Translations under genes and position numbers: made by a program
Shown: positions 10,832 to 21,903 of the stretch, one piece after another
Position numbering within the stretch: position 1 is the stretch's first letter
Layout: every line of letters starts with the position of its first letter
Source: Polyporus tsugae
Taxonomy: Eukaryota; Basidiomycota; Agaricomycetes; Polyporales; Polyporaceae
DNA: 64,000 nt
Assembly (NCBI GenBank): GCA_024305745.1
Contig: JAHRBS010000005.1
Coordinates: 1,984,001-2,048,000 of the forward strand
Reading direction: 5' to 3'
Notes under the pieces: model-generated
What the model was told of the DNA's origin: nothing
Databases searched by the model: none
What the model saw: the letters and a program-made list of their open reading frames with translations, nothing else

Positions 10832-12372
10832 CTACTCGATCGTGGGCTCGTCAAATTCGAGGTCCCAGCCGCTGTTGCCGCTGGGTGTCATAAGTAGTAC
10901 AGTCAGTGAGAGCTCAAGTAATCGCAGACGTCAGTGCTTACCTCGCGATATGCCCATCGTCCCACTGCTCCTGGGCCCATAGATACATGAGGTTCCCCAG
11001 GTCCCGTAACAAGAATTCCTTCATCCTTTCCATGACATCCGGCCGCGTAGCCTCCGGTAGGATCCAGGGCTCTGCGTTGTACAGTTGACACCACTCGGAG
11101 CTGTCGACGCGCATAGTGAATCTTGCCCCGTCGGGCCCGAGGGTTTGGTTCACCGCCCCGGCATACATGACCGAAGCGTAACAAGGCATCCTTGAGCACG
11201 CGATGTACGCCTCTCCTTTCCTGTCGCCGTTCTCCAACAGGTCCTGAATGAGCGTGATCTCCGGGTGGACGGTGACCCGTCCTTCAGTTGACAACATATT
11301 CTTGTCGGCGGTCCACTCGTATCCCATTCCATAGCCCTTCGGTCTCGCTGCTGATTTCTCCACGAATACCCGCACTACACTCTCCCATTTGATGCCAGAC
11401 ACCTTTCCGAACCGTTCCGCTAGACCGGTCTTCGTCATCACCGTGCTGAACTGTCGCGCTCCCTTGGACGGATCCAGAATGTTGAACGACCACTGGTCGT
11501 CAAGGGCAAGCTTGGAATTTTGAGATAGGGTAAGAAGTGTCGACAGGGCGAGGGGTAGGCCGAAGTATGTGAGCGTGGGGTCGGCGGCGCCACAGTCTAT
11601 GGTGGAAGGTTCAGTTCAGTTCTACCCGGAACAGGCTGGTGGCCGTGAAGGGAGAAAAGTACTTACATATGTATTCATTGAGGAAGGCCACAAAATTGCC
11701 ATTCGACATCATGGCACGGATTGACGTGCATGACTGGTGGAATTGAAGGACATGATTATTGTCGCCCAACGACTTGCGACTCATGCACTGCAAGAAATCC
11801 TTCACGAGTTCCGAGAAGGTCCGAAGCTCCTTCGCATATTTCTCCCTGAGTCGTTCTTCCTCCTCCGTGGGCTTCGGGGGGGGCTTATCAGCTACGGCTT
11901 CCGGGGTTTTGACGAAGACCTCCCATTCCCCAAAGCCCTGGTCTATGGTGCGTTGATGCATCGCCGGGTAGCAGACCTTATAGGTGTATAGGATAAAACT
12001 CTTCTCCAATGGAGAAAACACATCGCCGTGCCTTGCTCCTCCGGTGACCTTGTACTCCTTGCGCAAGTCCATGAACTGAACGAGCCATTGCTTCACGTTT
12101 CCCTCGAATTCAGGGGGGGTAGATGGCGACGGACAGATGGAGAGGGATGTGTTCCCCGACTGAGGGGTCCTTTCGGCAGTGACGGCAGCAGCGTCACATC
12201 CGGAATGGAAACTAAACAAAGTGGCAAAAGCTTGGACCAGGTTCCGAAAATCGGTGGTATGCTTGCTAGGTTGGAGAGACACAGGGGGGAATAGTTTGTC
12301 GTTGAATAGACGCATGGAGACGTGGGGACGCAACGATGCGATCAGAGTATCGATGTCAGAGTGGGAAGTCAT
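10832..12372 (-). CDS. OTT_1508-like deaminase-family protein (copy D1), HPE...PCxxS type
   Basis: Three exons, 12372-11667, 11596-10942 and 10880-10832, joined by 70-bp and 61-bp GT-AG introns, give 469 aa in frame. The start ATG at 12372 is chosen because the paralog at 16577-17989 opens with the same MTSxxDID. Residues 1-235 form an N-terminal domain shared with that paralog, and a hydrophobic stretch lies near 245-260. The C-terminal half has the pattern of the deaminase fold: His346-Pro-Glu348 as zinc ligand and proton shuttle, then YIACSRMPCYAS at 366-377. In canonical members the second metal motif is C-x2-C; here it is C-x2-S (Cys374, Ser377). The family belongs to the nucleic acid/nucleotide deaminase superfamily, and its substrate in fungi is unknown to me. 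Activity is uncertain because of the Ser. Confidence 0.82.
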
Positions 12373-12600
12373 GTCGGATGAGCGAACTTGGTTAGATGTC
12401 AAAAGCGGGAATCAGTGGGATTGCGAAATGGAAGTAAGGATACATGCAGATAGCCGCCACGAAACACGGCATGAGCATTCCGAGTCAATGTGGCTTCCGG
12501 TATCTGCGCGGTGGGAACTCGGATCTCCGATGGATGGATACAGAGCGCGGCAGCGCATCGATGTACTTAGGCATGCTCCTGTACTTTCTCTGACATGAAT

Positions 12601-12936
12601 TACACCATCTCATCCGAGGTTGATTGACTACTTGCGGCGAGGGCGGCGAGGCAATCGGGCTTGCACGCGGCACCGTTCTCAGGACTGAGCCTTCGGAACG
12701 TGATCATCCGCGGCCCTGTAGACAAGCCGGACAGCTGCTTTGCGGTGGCTGATACGCATCGCAAGGTATACCCTGGCTGGGGCATCCCACTCATAAAGAA
12801 TCCCCGGTTCAAGCAGCTCATCGACGGATTCAACACATTGTTGTGTCTTGACATCGGGCTGGTGGTCAAGGCAGGCTCCGGGAAAGGGTTCGGCGACTCT
12901 GACAGCGCTCCCGAGCCCGACCCTCCTGTGCAATGA
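12601..12936 (+). pseudogene. Deaminase-family fragment D2 (C-terminal part)
   Basis: The frame ending at 12936 encodes a DTHRKVYPGWGIP segment and an LCLDIGLVVKA tail. These match GTHRKIYAGFGITP and LCRDIGLMVQA in the last exon of the gene at 19477-21113. The HxE and C-x2-C motifs are missing, so only the last third of the domain remains. The sequence after it, to about 13370, is also similar to that after the 21113 stop, so a block carrying the gene end was copied. Confidence 0.75.
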
Positions 12937-13430
12937 AGAAACTCATCTCGTGAGCGGCAAGCATTATCGTGATGTTTCATTTATCTGACCTTCTCCTTAG
13001 AATTGCTGGTTTGCTCTCGGAGCGAACGCCGAAAGAGACTAAAGTCCCGTTTCAGTCCTCCGGAGCCGCGATTTGTGCATTGTTTTGTAGACTACCATAA
13101 GATGTAGCGTCCGATCTGAATGTCAACGTATCCTTATATTTCCATGCATATCCGACAGATAAAGATTCAAGGTAGCTGGAACGAAACGCACAGAATGATC
13201 TCGAGCGGTTTACGGAGAACAGACATTATGCGTCTTGAACTACCGGGATGCAACACATGAGCTGATCACATGGCGCAAATTGTAGGAAATTACAACGCAC
13301 CAGGTGGTCAGTCAACGTACTCTTCACTGAAATACCATGCCCCTAGTGATGCATCGAACGAGAGGTGAATATCTCCTTCCATGGCACTAACGGCGCGACT
13401 TGGTAACTCACTATCGCCCGACTCGGACTT
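12937..13430. other. Non-coding spacer, duplicated at 21.1-21.5 kb
   Basis: No gene is supported. The stretch aligns over most of its length with 21114-21515, for example GATGTAGCGTCCGA near 13102 and its relative near 21303, and TACCATGCCCC near 13334 and 21507. Confidence 0.6.
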
Positions 13431-14770
13431 CTAATTTGACGTCTGGCCGTCTCCAAGCCAGTAAAGCCGATTTCTCACCTTGTCGAATCGCTCGTACTCG
13501 AAATCTTCCCAGCGTGGATGTTCCAGGGTCCTCAACGCATGCAAGACCGAACCTGCGATACGAACGTACAAGAATCCATTACTGATCAGAATGGAGGCAG
13601 AACATCGACGTGTGGTGGTAGACCAGGGACTTACCGAGATATATTCCAAACACCCGACCCGTGTCGCGTCCGAGCTTGTACCACGACCGGCATCCCACGC
13701 CAAACGCCGTCTCCAAAACCCTCAGACAGTGTTTGATCGCCAGCACGGGTGACAACATACCTTCTTGAAATACTCCTGCCACGACGCCTGCACTGCGTAC
13801 GCGACACCGGCCTCGATCACCTGGATGAACGGCCCCACGCCGATGACCGAGTTCGGGCCCATCACCATGAACATGTTCGGGAAGCCGTCCGTGCACAGCG
13901 ACAGGTACGACGTGGGATAGTCCTTCCATTTCTCGTTGAGCGCGAGCCCGTCGCGCCCGATGATGGGGAACAGGAGCTGCCAGGACATGACGTAGCCTAA
14001 GGTTTGGACGTGTGGTCGTGTTCGTGGGGCGAGGCCGGGTGCAGGGAGTGCGGAACGGACCTGTTGCGCAGAAGACGATGTCCAAGTCTTGACGCGCTCC
14101 GTCTTCTGTCTCGATGCCGCTCTCGGTGAACCGCTTGATCGGGCTGGATACAAAGTCGACCTGCTGCCGTCGTCAGCGCAGACAGGTCAAGGCTGATCGC
14201 ATCCGGCTTACGTTGTCCTTGCACAGAGCTTCGAGGTATCCAGATCCCGGACCGAGTCGTTTCCCACACACCGGGAAGTTGGGAATGACTGTGACCGCAA
14301 CCGGAGCATTGACGAGATCAGACGAACAGATCGTCGGAAGGCTGGGGTGGTACGCACGCTTTTCGACTATATCCGGTCTTGCGGAGAGCCTCGACTGCAT
14401 GCTCTTCGTGAGATTTTCACGAACGAGAACTTGAAGAGGACTGCCGAGGTATAAGGTGGTGTTATTCAGTGACTACGCATGCATCAATGTGTGCGATCAC
14501 ATCTGCGATACAGTTCTCTACCAGTATGAAACCCACGTTCAAGACAGCTTAGAATTCGAACCGGTCTTGACTCGCTCGATTTCAATCGGGGTGGAAATCA
14601 CTACAAGTCCGTCAGCACGGGTGATAGCCGGCAAGGTTATGAGACTTACCAGCGTCCTCTTGCGCTGTGGTATCTGGACCATATCCCTGCAGGTGGGGCT
14701 CGAAACCGACCGGAGGCGCTATCCACGTCTGTCCTCGGACGTCGTAGTACTTCAAGTTGTCTTGTGCTGA
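13431..14770 (-). pseudogene. BVMO pseudogene (C-terminal two thirds)
   Basis: Read on the minus strand, segments in order match the intact gene at 59506-62223: a VRGQTWIAPP block (about 14760-14660), a degenerate EIERVKTG block, SMQSRLSARPDIVEK, FPVCGKRLGPGSGYLEALC, VDFVSSPIKRFTESG, an FCATG motif, then the GFPNMFMVMGPNS region (about 13985-13765), CRSWYKLG, and a final RLYWLGDGQT ending at 13431. Several introns keep GT and AG ends. The FAD-binding start and the FxGxxxH fingerprint are missing, and frame breaks and stops occur (for example TGA within the block near 14590), so no BVMO can be made. Confidence 0.85.
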
Positions 14771-15825
14771 AGCGCCGTCACACTCCGCAGCGTGAAGGAC
14801 CTCTGTCCATCACACAGCCGAGTTGAACGCTGATAAATGGGCTTAGCACGTATAGAATTCCGAGAGTGGTCAAGCTGGAGAAGAAAACGGGGTGCTCGTA
14901 GACTCTAGAGAGCAGTACTTGTGGAAAAGTTCGAGGAAGTGCGGCGATCGTCCTCACCAACGGGCGCTTCATGCGGACTTTGCCGACCACCCAGGCGACG
15001 GCGGCGGTTACCACCCTCAGGCCTCTGACTGTTACAACCGACAGCTCTCCCCTCCCCCGACCAGGTTACGCCCTCGAATTCAATATCCAACGTTTCGCTG
15101 TCAAGGCTGAGGATGTTCGTGTATGCCACTCGGAGGAGATTGCTATTAACCCTTCACCTGCGTAGCCTACGTTCTCGAGTTACGGTGCGCAATTCTCTTC
15201 TCTATCATGCCTTCTGTGGGTTTGCATATCCTTAAAACCTTACACGTCAGTACAATATAGCTTGAACGCATTCTGGGCCGTTCTCTTCCACCGCTGTCAT
15301 CCAAGTCAAGTCCCCGTCTGGAACCGATACTGTGCGTACCGACCGATCTTCTCTATATCCGAACCATTCCAACTCAAGATTATTCCTGCTGCCGAAGGGG
15401 CATATAACACCCCGCGCGCATGTGAATCTCTTCAAGATAGTTGTACTCGTAGCAGGGATGGTGGGAGAGGATTGACGTGGGACGGCACAGAGGGAGGATA
15501 GACAAATCCAAACAGTGCGTGGAATACGGCGGGTGCGTTTTGCTTCTGTTCCGGCCTTCACCCTTACTAATGCCCTTTCCGTATGCTTTGTGCTTATCGA
15601 CCTTAGCCTTGACCGCCATACCGTACCCGTTGCCGACGATGAAGTCTCAAGATCAGCTCGCGTCGTCTCAGCCTGTTTCACGGGAATCATCTTTTCCTCG
15701 TGGGATGACGTGAGTAGCTCTTGTTCTGTACGCATTGATGGTCACCGGAGCGTTGCCCAACTGCCCTCGCCACACCATCGCTCGGGCAGATGCTGATACT
15801 GCATTTGCTAAATAGGACTAGCCGC
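14771..15825. other. Duplicated spacer with an unassigned ORF remnant
   Basis: No confident gene. The plus strand at about 14940-15165 reads like a coding remnant (LTNGRFMRTLPTTQ and following) with a weak relative near 9370-9530. I do not recognise it. The rest resembles the 9.5-10.8 kb spacer. Confidence 0.4.
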
Positions 15826-16350
15826 CTACTCGATCGCGAGCATTCGAGGAACCAGTCGCCGTCGCCGCTGGGTGTCATAGAGTCAGTGATGGCCCAAGTA
15901 ACCGAAGACCTCAGTGCTGACCTCGCGACACGCCCGTCGCTTGTCTCCAAAGCCCCGGCTTACAGCGCGATGACACATCGCCGGATAGCAGAGGCTATAG
16001 GTGTATAGGATAAAACGCTCCTTCGACTGAGAGAATGTACCACCCCGCTGCGCACCTCCTATACACTCGTGCTCCTTGCCCAGGGCCGTGAACTGTGTGA
16101 GCCACTCCGAGTCCTCCACATTCCGATCGTGTCTATGGGGGGGTGGGGGGGGGGGGGGGGGGGGGGGGGTAGATGGCGACAGACGTGTGTAAAGTGAGAT
16201 GGTCCGCGACTGTGGGGCTTGGGCAGTGACCGCGCGCCGCAACGTCGCATCCGGAATGGAAACTGCGAACACTTGAATGAAGTTCTGAAGGTCGGCAGTG
16301 TCCTGACGAGGTCGCAGAGATCTAGAGGGCAATAGTCTCCACTTGAACAC
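15826..16350 (-). pseudogene. Deaminase-family pseudogene D3, internally deleted copy of D1
   Basis: The low end (15826-15940) matches the last exon and last intron of D1, including the CTACTCGATCG end and the CTGGGTGTCATA acceptor side. The sequence then jumps straight to the part of D1 exon 1 that encodes CYPAM(H/C)xR and continues to its N-terminal domain at 16350. D1 exon 2, with HPE and PCYAS, is gone. A run of 25 G at 16145-16169 replaces a run of seven G in D1 and gives a poly-Pro stretch. Confidence 0.8.
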
Positions 16351-16576
16351 CCGTGCACAATCACACAGAGTTGGCGCTGGCCAAACTTGCCAGTCCGGAC
16401 GATGTATGACATTTACTGGCTCATACTGAGACTATAAATACATGTACCATGCCGTGTATCCGAACGCGAGCTCATCAAGATATACACGACGATTACACTT
16501 TAAAGTCAGTCGTTCCTACACGTCGTAACAGGGTCAGTCATAGCGAAAGCGACCACAGACGACAACTTGAATGAAC
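16351..16576. other. Short spacer between D3 remnant and D4
   Basis: No gene is seen. It holds the 5' side of the D3 remnant and the 3' flank of the D4 gene. Confidence 0.4.
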
Positions 16577-17989
16577 TTACTCTGCGGCAATGATCCCCGC
16601 CGGGCCTGCACTGAATGCGTCCCTGCTCCACTCACCAATCATCCATGCCAACTCCCTCAATAACTCGTCCTTCATTTGGCTGACGACCTCCGGTTTCGTA
16701 TCCTTCGGCAAGATCCACGGGTGGGCTGAAGAGAGATGACACCAGTTCGGATCGTCGGTACGCATCGTGAAGTGCCGCTTCCTGAGCACGTCGTTGACTG
16801 CCCCAGCGTACATTACAGAGGCGTAACAAGGCGCGCTCGAGCACGCGATGTACCAGTCTAGGGCCCGGTCCGTGTCGTTATTGTCCAGCAGGTACTGGAT
16901 CAGCGCGACCTCTGGGTGCAGGGTGACGAGTCCTGCAGTCGACACTACGCGCTCCTCGGCATTCCACTCGAGCCCTGTACCAAAATTCTTCTCGGTGATA
17001 AAGGCCCGCCCGACTTCCTCCCAATCGATTCGATACTTCTTTCCCTCCTCTTCGAAGCACTGCCGGAGGTGTTCTGGCATCATTGTCGCTCTGAACTGTC
17101 GGGCTTCCCGGGGAGGCGGCTTGACCACATCAGTTGGCTTCTCTTCGTCAACGATATGGCCGAGGGTCGGGGAAAGGGAAAGAATTTTGGAGAGAGCGAC
17201 GGGTAGGCAGAAGAAGAATGAGAGCAGGCTATCGACGCCGCTGACATCTATGGAAGAATGGTTAAGTTCTACTGGCCGTATAGGTCGGAGACCCGGTCGG
17301 AACTCACAAAGATACTCGTTGATGTAGCCTTCCAACTTTTCACTTTTCATCTTGTGACGAATCTCGAGACATAACTTGTGGAACCGGAGTGTGTCCTTGC
17401 CCAGTTCGGTCGAGTTCAAGGAAAGAGTTGTATTAAAACTCTGCAGGAGCTTAGACAGCTGCGTGAGGTTGTCCGCAACGTTCTCCCTGAGCCGTTCCTC
17501 CTCCTTTGTCGCAGGCTTCGGTGGTGTGATCAAGTGGTCCCAGATATCTTGTTCGCTTATCGCGCGTTGACGCATCGCCGGATAGCATGTGCTATAGGTG
17601 CCTATGATGAAACTCTGCTCCGATTGGGAGAACTTGTCCTCGTGGGATGCACCTCCCGTGGAATCCCGGGCCGTGCGTATGGCCATGAACTGGGTGAGGC
17701 ATTTCTTCACGTCGGCTTCGAATCCCTCCGGGGTAGGTGGCGAGGGACAGATGTAGAGTGTCGTCTTCCTCGGAAGAGATGTTTGGACAGCGAGTGCAAC
17801 AGACTCGCAGTGGGGGTGGAGACCGAACAACGCCGCGAACGATTCTACGAGGTCGTAGATAGCGGCATTGTGCTCTGAGTCACTTGGATGGAGAGATTCA
17901 GGGGCACTTATCGAGTACCCAAACCGATATTGGTGGATGTGGGGATACAGAGCCGCAATTATAGTATCGATGTCAGCGATAGAGGTCAT
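16577..17989 (-). CDS. OTT_1508-like deaminase-family protein (copy D4), HPE...PCxxS type
   Basis: Two exons, 17989-17308 and 17247-16577, flank a 60-bp GT-AG intron whose length is a multiple of three, so it reads through. Removing it matches the intron position of D1. The product is 450 aa. ATG 17989 gives MTSIADID, the same opening as D1; the frame stays open further upstream but without paralog support. Features are an N-terminal domain (1-227), a hydrophobic LLSFFFCLPVALS segment at 235-247, and the deaminase core with His338-Pro-Glu340 and YIACSSAPCYAS at 360-371. As in D1, the last expected zinc Cys is Ser371. D1 and D4 are clearly different in sequence yet share this change. The stop TAA overlaps a GTAAGT that could be a donor for a short extra exon as in D1. 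Confidence 0.82.
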   Translation of the reverse strand: MTSIADIDTIIAALYPHIHQYRFGYSISAPESLHPSDSEHNAAIYDLVESFAALFGLHPHCESVALAVQTSLPRKTTLYICPSPPTPEGFEADVKKCLTQFMAIRTARDSTGGASHEDKFSQSEQSFIIGTYSTCYPAMRQRAISEQDIWDHLITPPKPATKEEERLRENVADNLTQLSKLLQSFNTTLSLNSTELGKDTLRFHKLCLEIRHKMKSEKLEGYINEYLCEFRPGLRPIRPVELNHSSIDVSGVDSLLSFFFCLPVALSKILSLSPTLGHIVDEEKPTDVVKPPPREARQFRATMMPEHLRQCFEEEGKKYRIDWEEVGRAFITEKNFGTGLEWNAEERVVSTAGLVTLHPEVALIQYLLDNNDTDRALDWYIACSSAPCYASVMYAGAVNDVLRKRHFTMRTDDPNWCHLSSAHPWILPKDTKPEVVSQMKDELLRELAWMIGEWSRDAFSAGPAGIIAAE

Positions 17990-19300
17990 GTCTGGTGAGC
18001 GAAGTTCAAGTTGCAGACAAGAGGAGGGAGTGAAGCCTGATGATTGTGAGTGGGGAGGTTTGGGTGGGGTCGTCTTACTTATATCCTGATCCCATGCGAT
18101 CCTGGACTCTAAACGATACCAGATCATCAATTATTCAGCATCAGGTCGAGACTGCATGATGGACTATTCCATTCTTTCAACGGGAAGCGCAGGAAACACT
18201 CATCATTCGTTTCGATTCAGGGCAACTTGTGCCAAAACCAGCCTTCGAAATCAGTAATTCTGCGATATTGGTGGCTGAGACGATCACAGCGAGGCGGGAT
18301 CGTTGGGAATCGTATGCCGGGACGGCAACACACAATAACCAGTTAGAACGAAACACAGCGCTCACAGCTGATGTTACATGTTTCCAAACTTTTGTAGGCT
18401 GTGGCGACGCCACACATACGCCGCCCAGTACAACTAAAATGATGCCACGTGTCAGACGTGGAGCGGACACTCCTGGGCCGGTACCGTCCCAACCAACTCT
18501 CCGAATCCGGCTCCACACAAGGTCGATGAAGGAATGATCGAAGGGGGGACTCGTTGTAGACGTCGATTCTAAGGCCGCGAAAATGTGGAGGTGTACGGCG
18601 CCGATATCGTCAAGTCACGCCGACGGTAGTGACCGGAGTGATAGCCTTGTAAAATGCCCTATCGGATCGGGCTCCTGTAAACCTTGGGCACATACCATTT
18701 AGTGAGTTCTGGCACACGTCCGAAATTCACAACTTGAGGGCGGCCCCGTGACGCTTCCCGGGCTAGATGCACTGTACAGTGACCCGTGCGACTGCTGCAG
18801 CACATGTCGTTGCAGGCTTGGCCTATTGTTGGGATCAAACGGTGGGCTATTGTCCTTCCGAAACGCCACTTGGATCATGATTTTGACGTGGAAACTCGTT
18901 GAGCAACTGGCCCTTGTGTGGCCATTTGCGAAAAGATGATTGAGGAGCTCTAGGCCTGCACGAAAAATATCAGCACAGGGGCACTGGCACATCGAGAGGA
19001 TGGAGGGGATTAGACGAGCCAACCATGACCCTGACTCTTGCGACCGGCGAATCCGAACCTGAACAAGCTCAGGGTTACTGTGTCGTTCTTTCTCATCATC
19101 TGTTCATCATTTCCGTTTCCATTACTTCTGAAACAGCATCTAAATAACTGCGTTGAGGCAACCTTTGCTGGGATGGTTTCGTCCTACTTGCGGCCGGGGC
19201 GCCGTCTAGGACCCTGAGTAGACTCAGACTCCGTTCGATCAACGGCGCTGTAGGGATTGCAACCTACGGAGATGGCTGTGAGTTACAGTCCTCCTTGGGA
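17990..19300. other. Intergenic region between divergent deaminase-family genes
   Basis: No gene is supported in 1.3 kb. D4 and D5 are divergent here, so both promoters should lie in this stretch. Weak open frames on both strands lack motifs and splice support. Confidence 0.5.
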
Positions 19301-19308
19301 TATATAAG
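19301..19308 (+). promoter_or_regulatory. TATA box of the D5 deaminase gene
   Basis: TATATAAG lies 169 bp before the chosen ATG. A GTAAGA...GATAG pair (about 19415-19474) fits a 5'-UTR intron between them. Confidence 0.55.
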
Positions 19309-19476
19309 GGCTATACAGTGGCTCAGGATGTATCCATCGTATTCAGACTTCTCTCGCCCTCAACTCAACGATACACCCGGAGACTCCACTTCGTAGAACA
19401 CCCAACCACCATTTCAGGTAAGAATTTCTGGAACAATATTCCCAGACTGGCATATGCTCATATTTTTCTGATAGAC

Positions 19477-21113
19477 ATGAACTTGGCATCGGAAACTACG
19501 GCAGATACCCTGCTGTTTATTGCGCAAACATTTTTCCTGCCCCCCAAACGCCGCAATGTCCTCCCCGATGCAAATAGTAGTGCCCCCATGAACACTCAGG
19601 TCCGCAGGGATCACCCATGGGCGTCGTTCAACCATTCCCTAGCCTCGCTTTGCACTCTCCACGCGTCCAAGAACGACGTGTTTGCGGTTATGCTATTCCC
19701 ATCAGGCGCCGAACGAGATGAAAGTACGGACCTCGAGGACGTTGGAAAGGTTGACAGGGTCCGGTTTCTTTGCGCCACCAACCAAGACTCCTCGAGCGCG
19801 ACGGGCGGCGAGCTGCGGAAGTATGTCACCGACTGTCTCATGAAGATACTCTTGGCGACCGAGAAAGTAGAAGCAGGCCCAAAGAAACTTGATGAGATGA
19901 TAAATGACTTTATCATTCACGTCTACGGCAGGGGCTGGGCGAAGTTTTGCGGGCGCATGACGAAGGCCGGCCATCGAGGTCAACGCCTCGTGCGCCTTCT
20001 GCAGAACCCGGGAAGGCAGAACGGGCGAGGTCCCAAGCCTCCCGGGCTTCCCCACCTCGTCAGGGCGATGAAGGAACTTCTCGAAATCATTGACACTCAG
20101 AAACCACTTGCCAAGGACTATGTCAATGCCCATAAGGCTTGCACACGTGTGCGCCAGGAGGCCTTCGAAAATCGCGAGACCAAAAACTGGCTCATTGGAC
20201 TGCACTTTCTGAACCACCATGGGGAGCGGAACACAGGTGAAGTCGTATTTGTGTGACGTATTGCCTTGCACCGTTACTTACACAGGTTGCAGAGGGTTCT
20301 ACACCTTTCCGTATTATCCAGAAGATTGTGAAGCTCAGGAATGGTATTGAAACCCTCTTTCAACTTATCCGCAATCCGGAGATGCGACGTACATTTGAAG
20401 CGGCACGAGCAGCCAGAGATGAAGGCACACATATCACCTGGGTGCCGTCCGTCCCCCCGTCGGTCAGACTCGAAGAGCTTGTTGTGGACCTAGGCCTCCA
20501 GAACGCGTCCACCATCAAGCAAACGTATAAGGATGCACTCTTAGTGTTCTCCGATGATGGCGAGAACCAGGGATACGCCACCGAGGAGGATGTGTGGAAG
20601 CGCATTCTGACCGACACTCCGAAGATCACGATGCTGCCTCCAGGCTCCAAGCGTCTCCCCTCAAGTGATGCCACCTTCGGCATTCCTGCCGGGGTGCGCC
20701 ACCAACATTGCGAAGGGAAACTTCTGCGCCATGTCATTCAATCCAACCTTCTGGGGAAGGTCTTCCCCTACATTGGATGCAGCAAACTCTGCTGTGAACC
20801 TTGCTTCACAGCCATTAGGGCGGTGAATGAACTTATCCGCGAGAGCGGGCGGCAAAAGCCAGAGAAACTTTATTTTGCGGTGCATGGGACCCATCGCAAG
20901 ATATACGCTGGCTTCGGCATCACACCCATCACGGGACCCGAAGGCTCACCCAACACGCAACTCGAAGACTCACCCAACACCGTGACGGACCTCGGAGGGT
21001 TCGACACCTCCTCCCTCTTGAGGAGTTTCCACAAATTCTTGTGTCGTGACATCGGACTCATGGTCCAGGCAAGCGCGGTGAAGGGGTTAGGAGGCTCTGA
21101 CAGCGATCCCTAG
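19477..21113 (+). CDS. OTT_1508-like deaminase-family protein (copy D5), canonical HCE...CxxC type
   Basis: Exons 19477-20236 and 20293-21113 with a 56-bp intron give 526 aa. The acceptor at 20291-20292 is chosen because the nearer AG would break the frame. ATG 19477 is the first ATG after a likely 5'-UTR intron. The N-terminal half (1-255) has no motif I know. The C-terminal half has the full metal set: His392-Cys-Glu394, then PYIGCSKLCCEPC with Cys421 and Cys424. A GTHRKIYAGFGI segment follows, the usual closing strand region of this family, and a tail ends GGSDSDP. The zinc ligands are complete, so this copy could be active, unlike D1 and D4. The substrate is unknown. It is divergent from D4, and a fragment of a D1/D4-type relative follows it. 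Confidence 0.85.
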
Positions 21114-21510
21114 TCTCCGGGGCAATGACTGAAACCCGTCTCGTGAGTAGCAAACAGGATAGTGATGGTATCGCTTCTAACATACCACTCAGATATGTTG
21201 GGGAAGTCATTCTCTCAATGTGGACGACGGAGACACCCGAGTCGCCCTTGGGTCCTCTCGAGCCACCATCCGTATCAAGCATTTTGTAAACTACCTCGAG
21301 GTGTAGCGTCCGACCTGAATATGAATGTATTCGTGCATATCCGATATAAAGATCCAAACTTACAGAACGATTCGAGCAGCTTACGGGTAACCGACATTAC
21401 ACATTGCGAACTAGAAAAACGCAGCGTATCAGCTCCGGCATAACGCGCGTATCTTAATAGGTCATAACTCACAAGGTGGCTGGTCAATGTACTCTCCACT
21501 CAAGTACCAT
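21114..21510. other. Non-coding 3' flank of D5
   Basis: No gene is seen. It aligns with 12937-13345 after the D2 fragment. Confidence 0.55.
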
Positions 21511-21903
21511 GCCCCATGAGCTGTGTCTCGCTATTCGCGATGTGATGAAAAGCGACGGGTTGGAGGGCTTCATTGACGAATATATATCACTGGCCATGGA
21601 CTGAACCCATCTCCGCACATAGACCCTGAAGGCGTCGACAGAATACTCGAGTACTTCAGTCTACCCATCGCGCTATCTACGCTCCTTGTCCCATCCAAAA
21701 CCCCAAAGTTTACCTTTAACGACCAGCACTTGGCAGTCAGGATAGTAACGGAGACTCACCTCGCAGAACGCTTCGGAGAAGTGCCCGGCATCGTATGGGA
21801 GGAAGTGGTGCGGGCCTTCGACGACTCGGTGATGAACACGAAGGATCATCCCATCAACGTCTATCAACGTCGAGACAGTAATGCGGAGGAGATATCGGGC
21901 TGA
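21511..21903 (+). pseudogene. Deaminase-family fragment D6 (D1/D4 type, middle part)
   Basis: Encodes VMKSDGLEGFIDEYI, matching KMKSEKLEGYINEYL at the end of D4 exon 1. After a former intron it encodes YFSLPIALSTLL and HLAERFGEVPGIVWEEVVRAF, matching the start of exon 2 in D1. The intron has kept its AG but lost the GT donor. The deaminase core is absent and the frame ends in TGA at 21901-21903. Confidence 0.75.

Noticed and set aside
18177..18537. Overlapping frames on both strands between D4 and D5
   Set aside because: Short, without paralogs or motifs; the stretch is the shared upstream region of two divergent genes.
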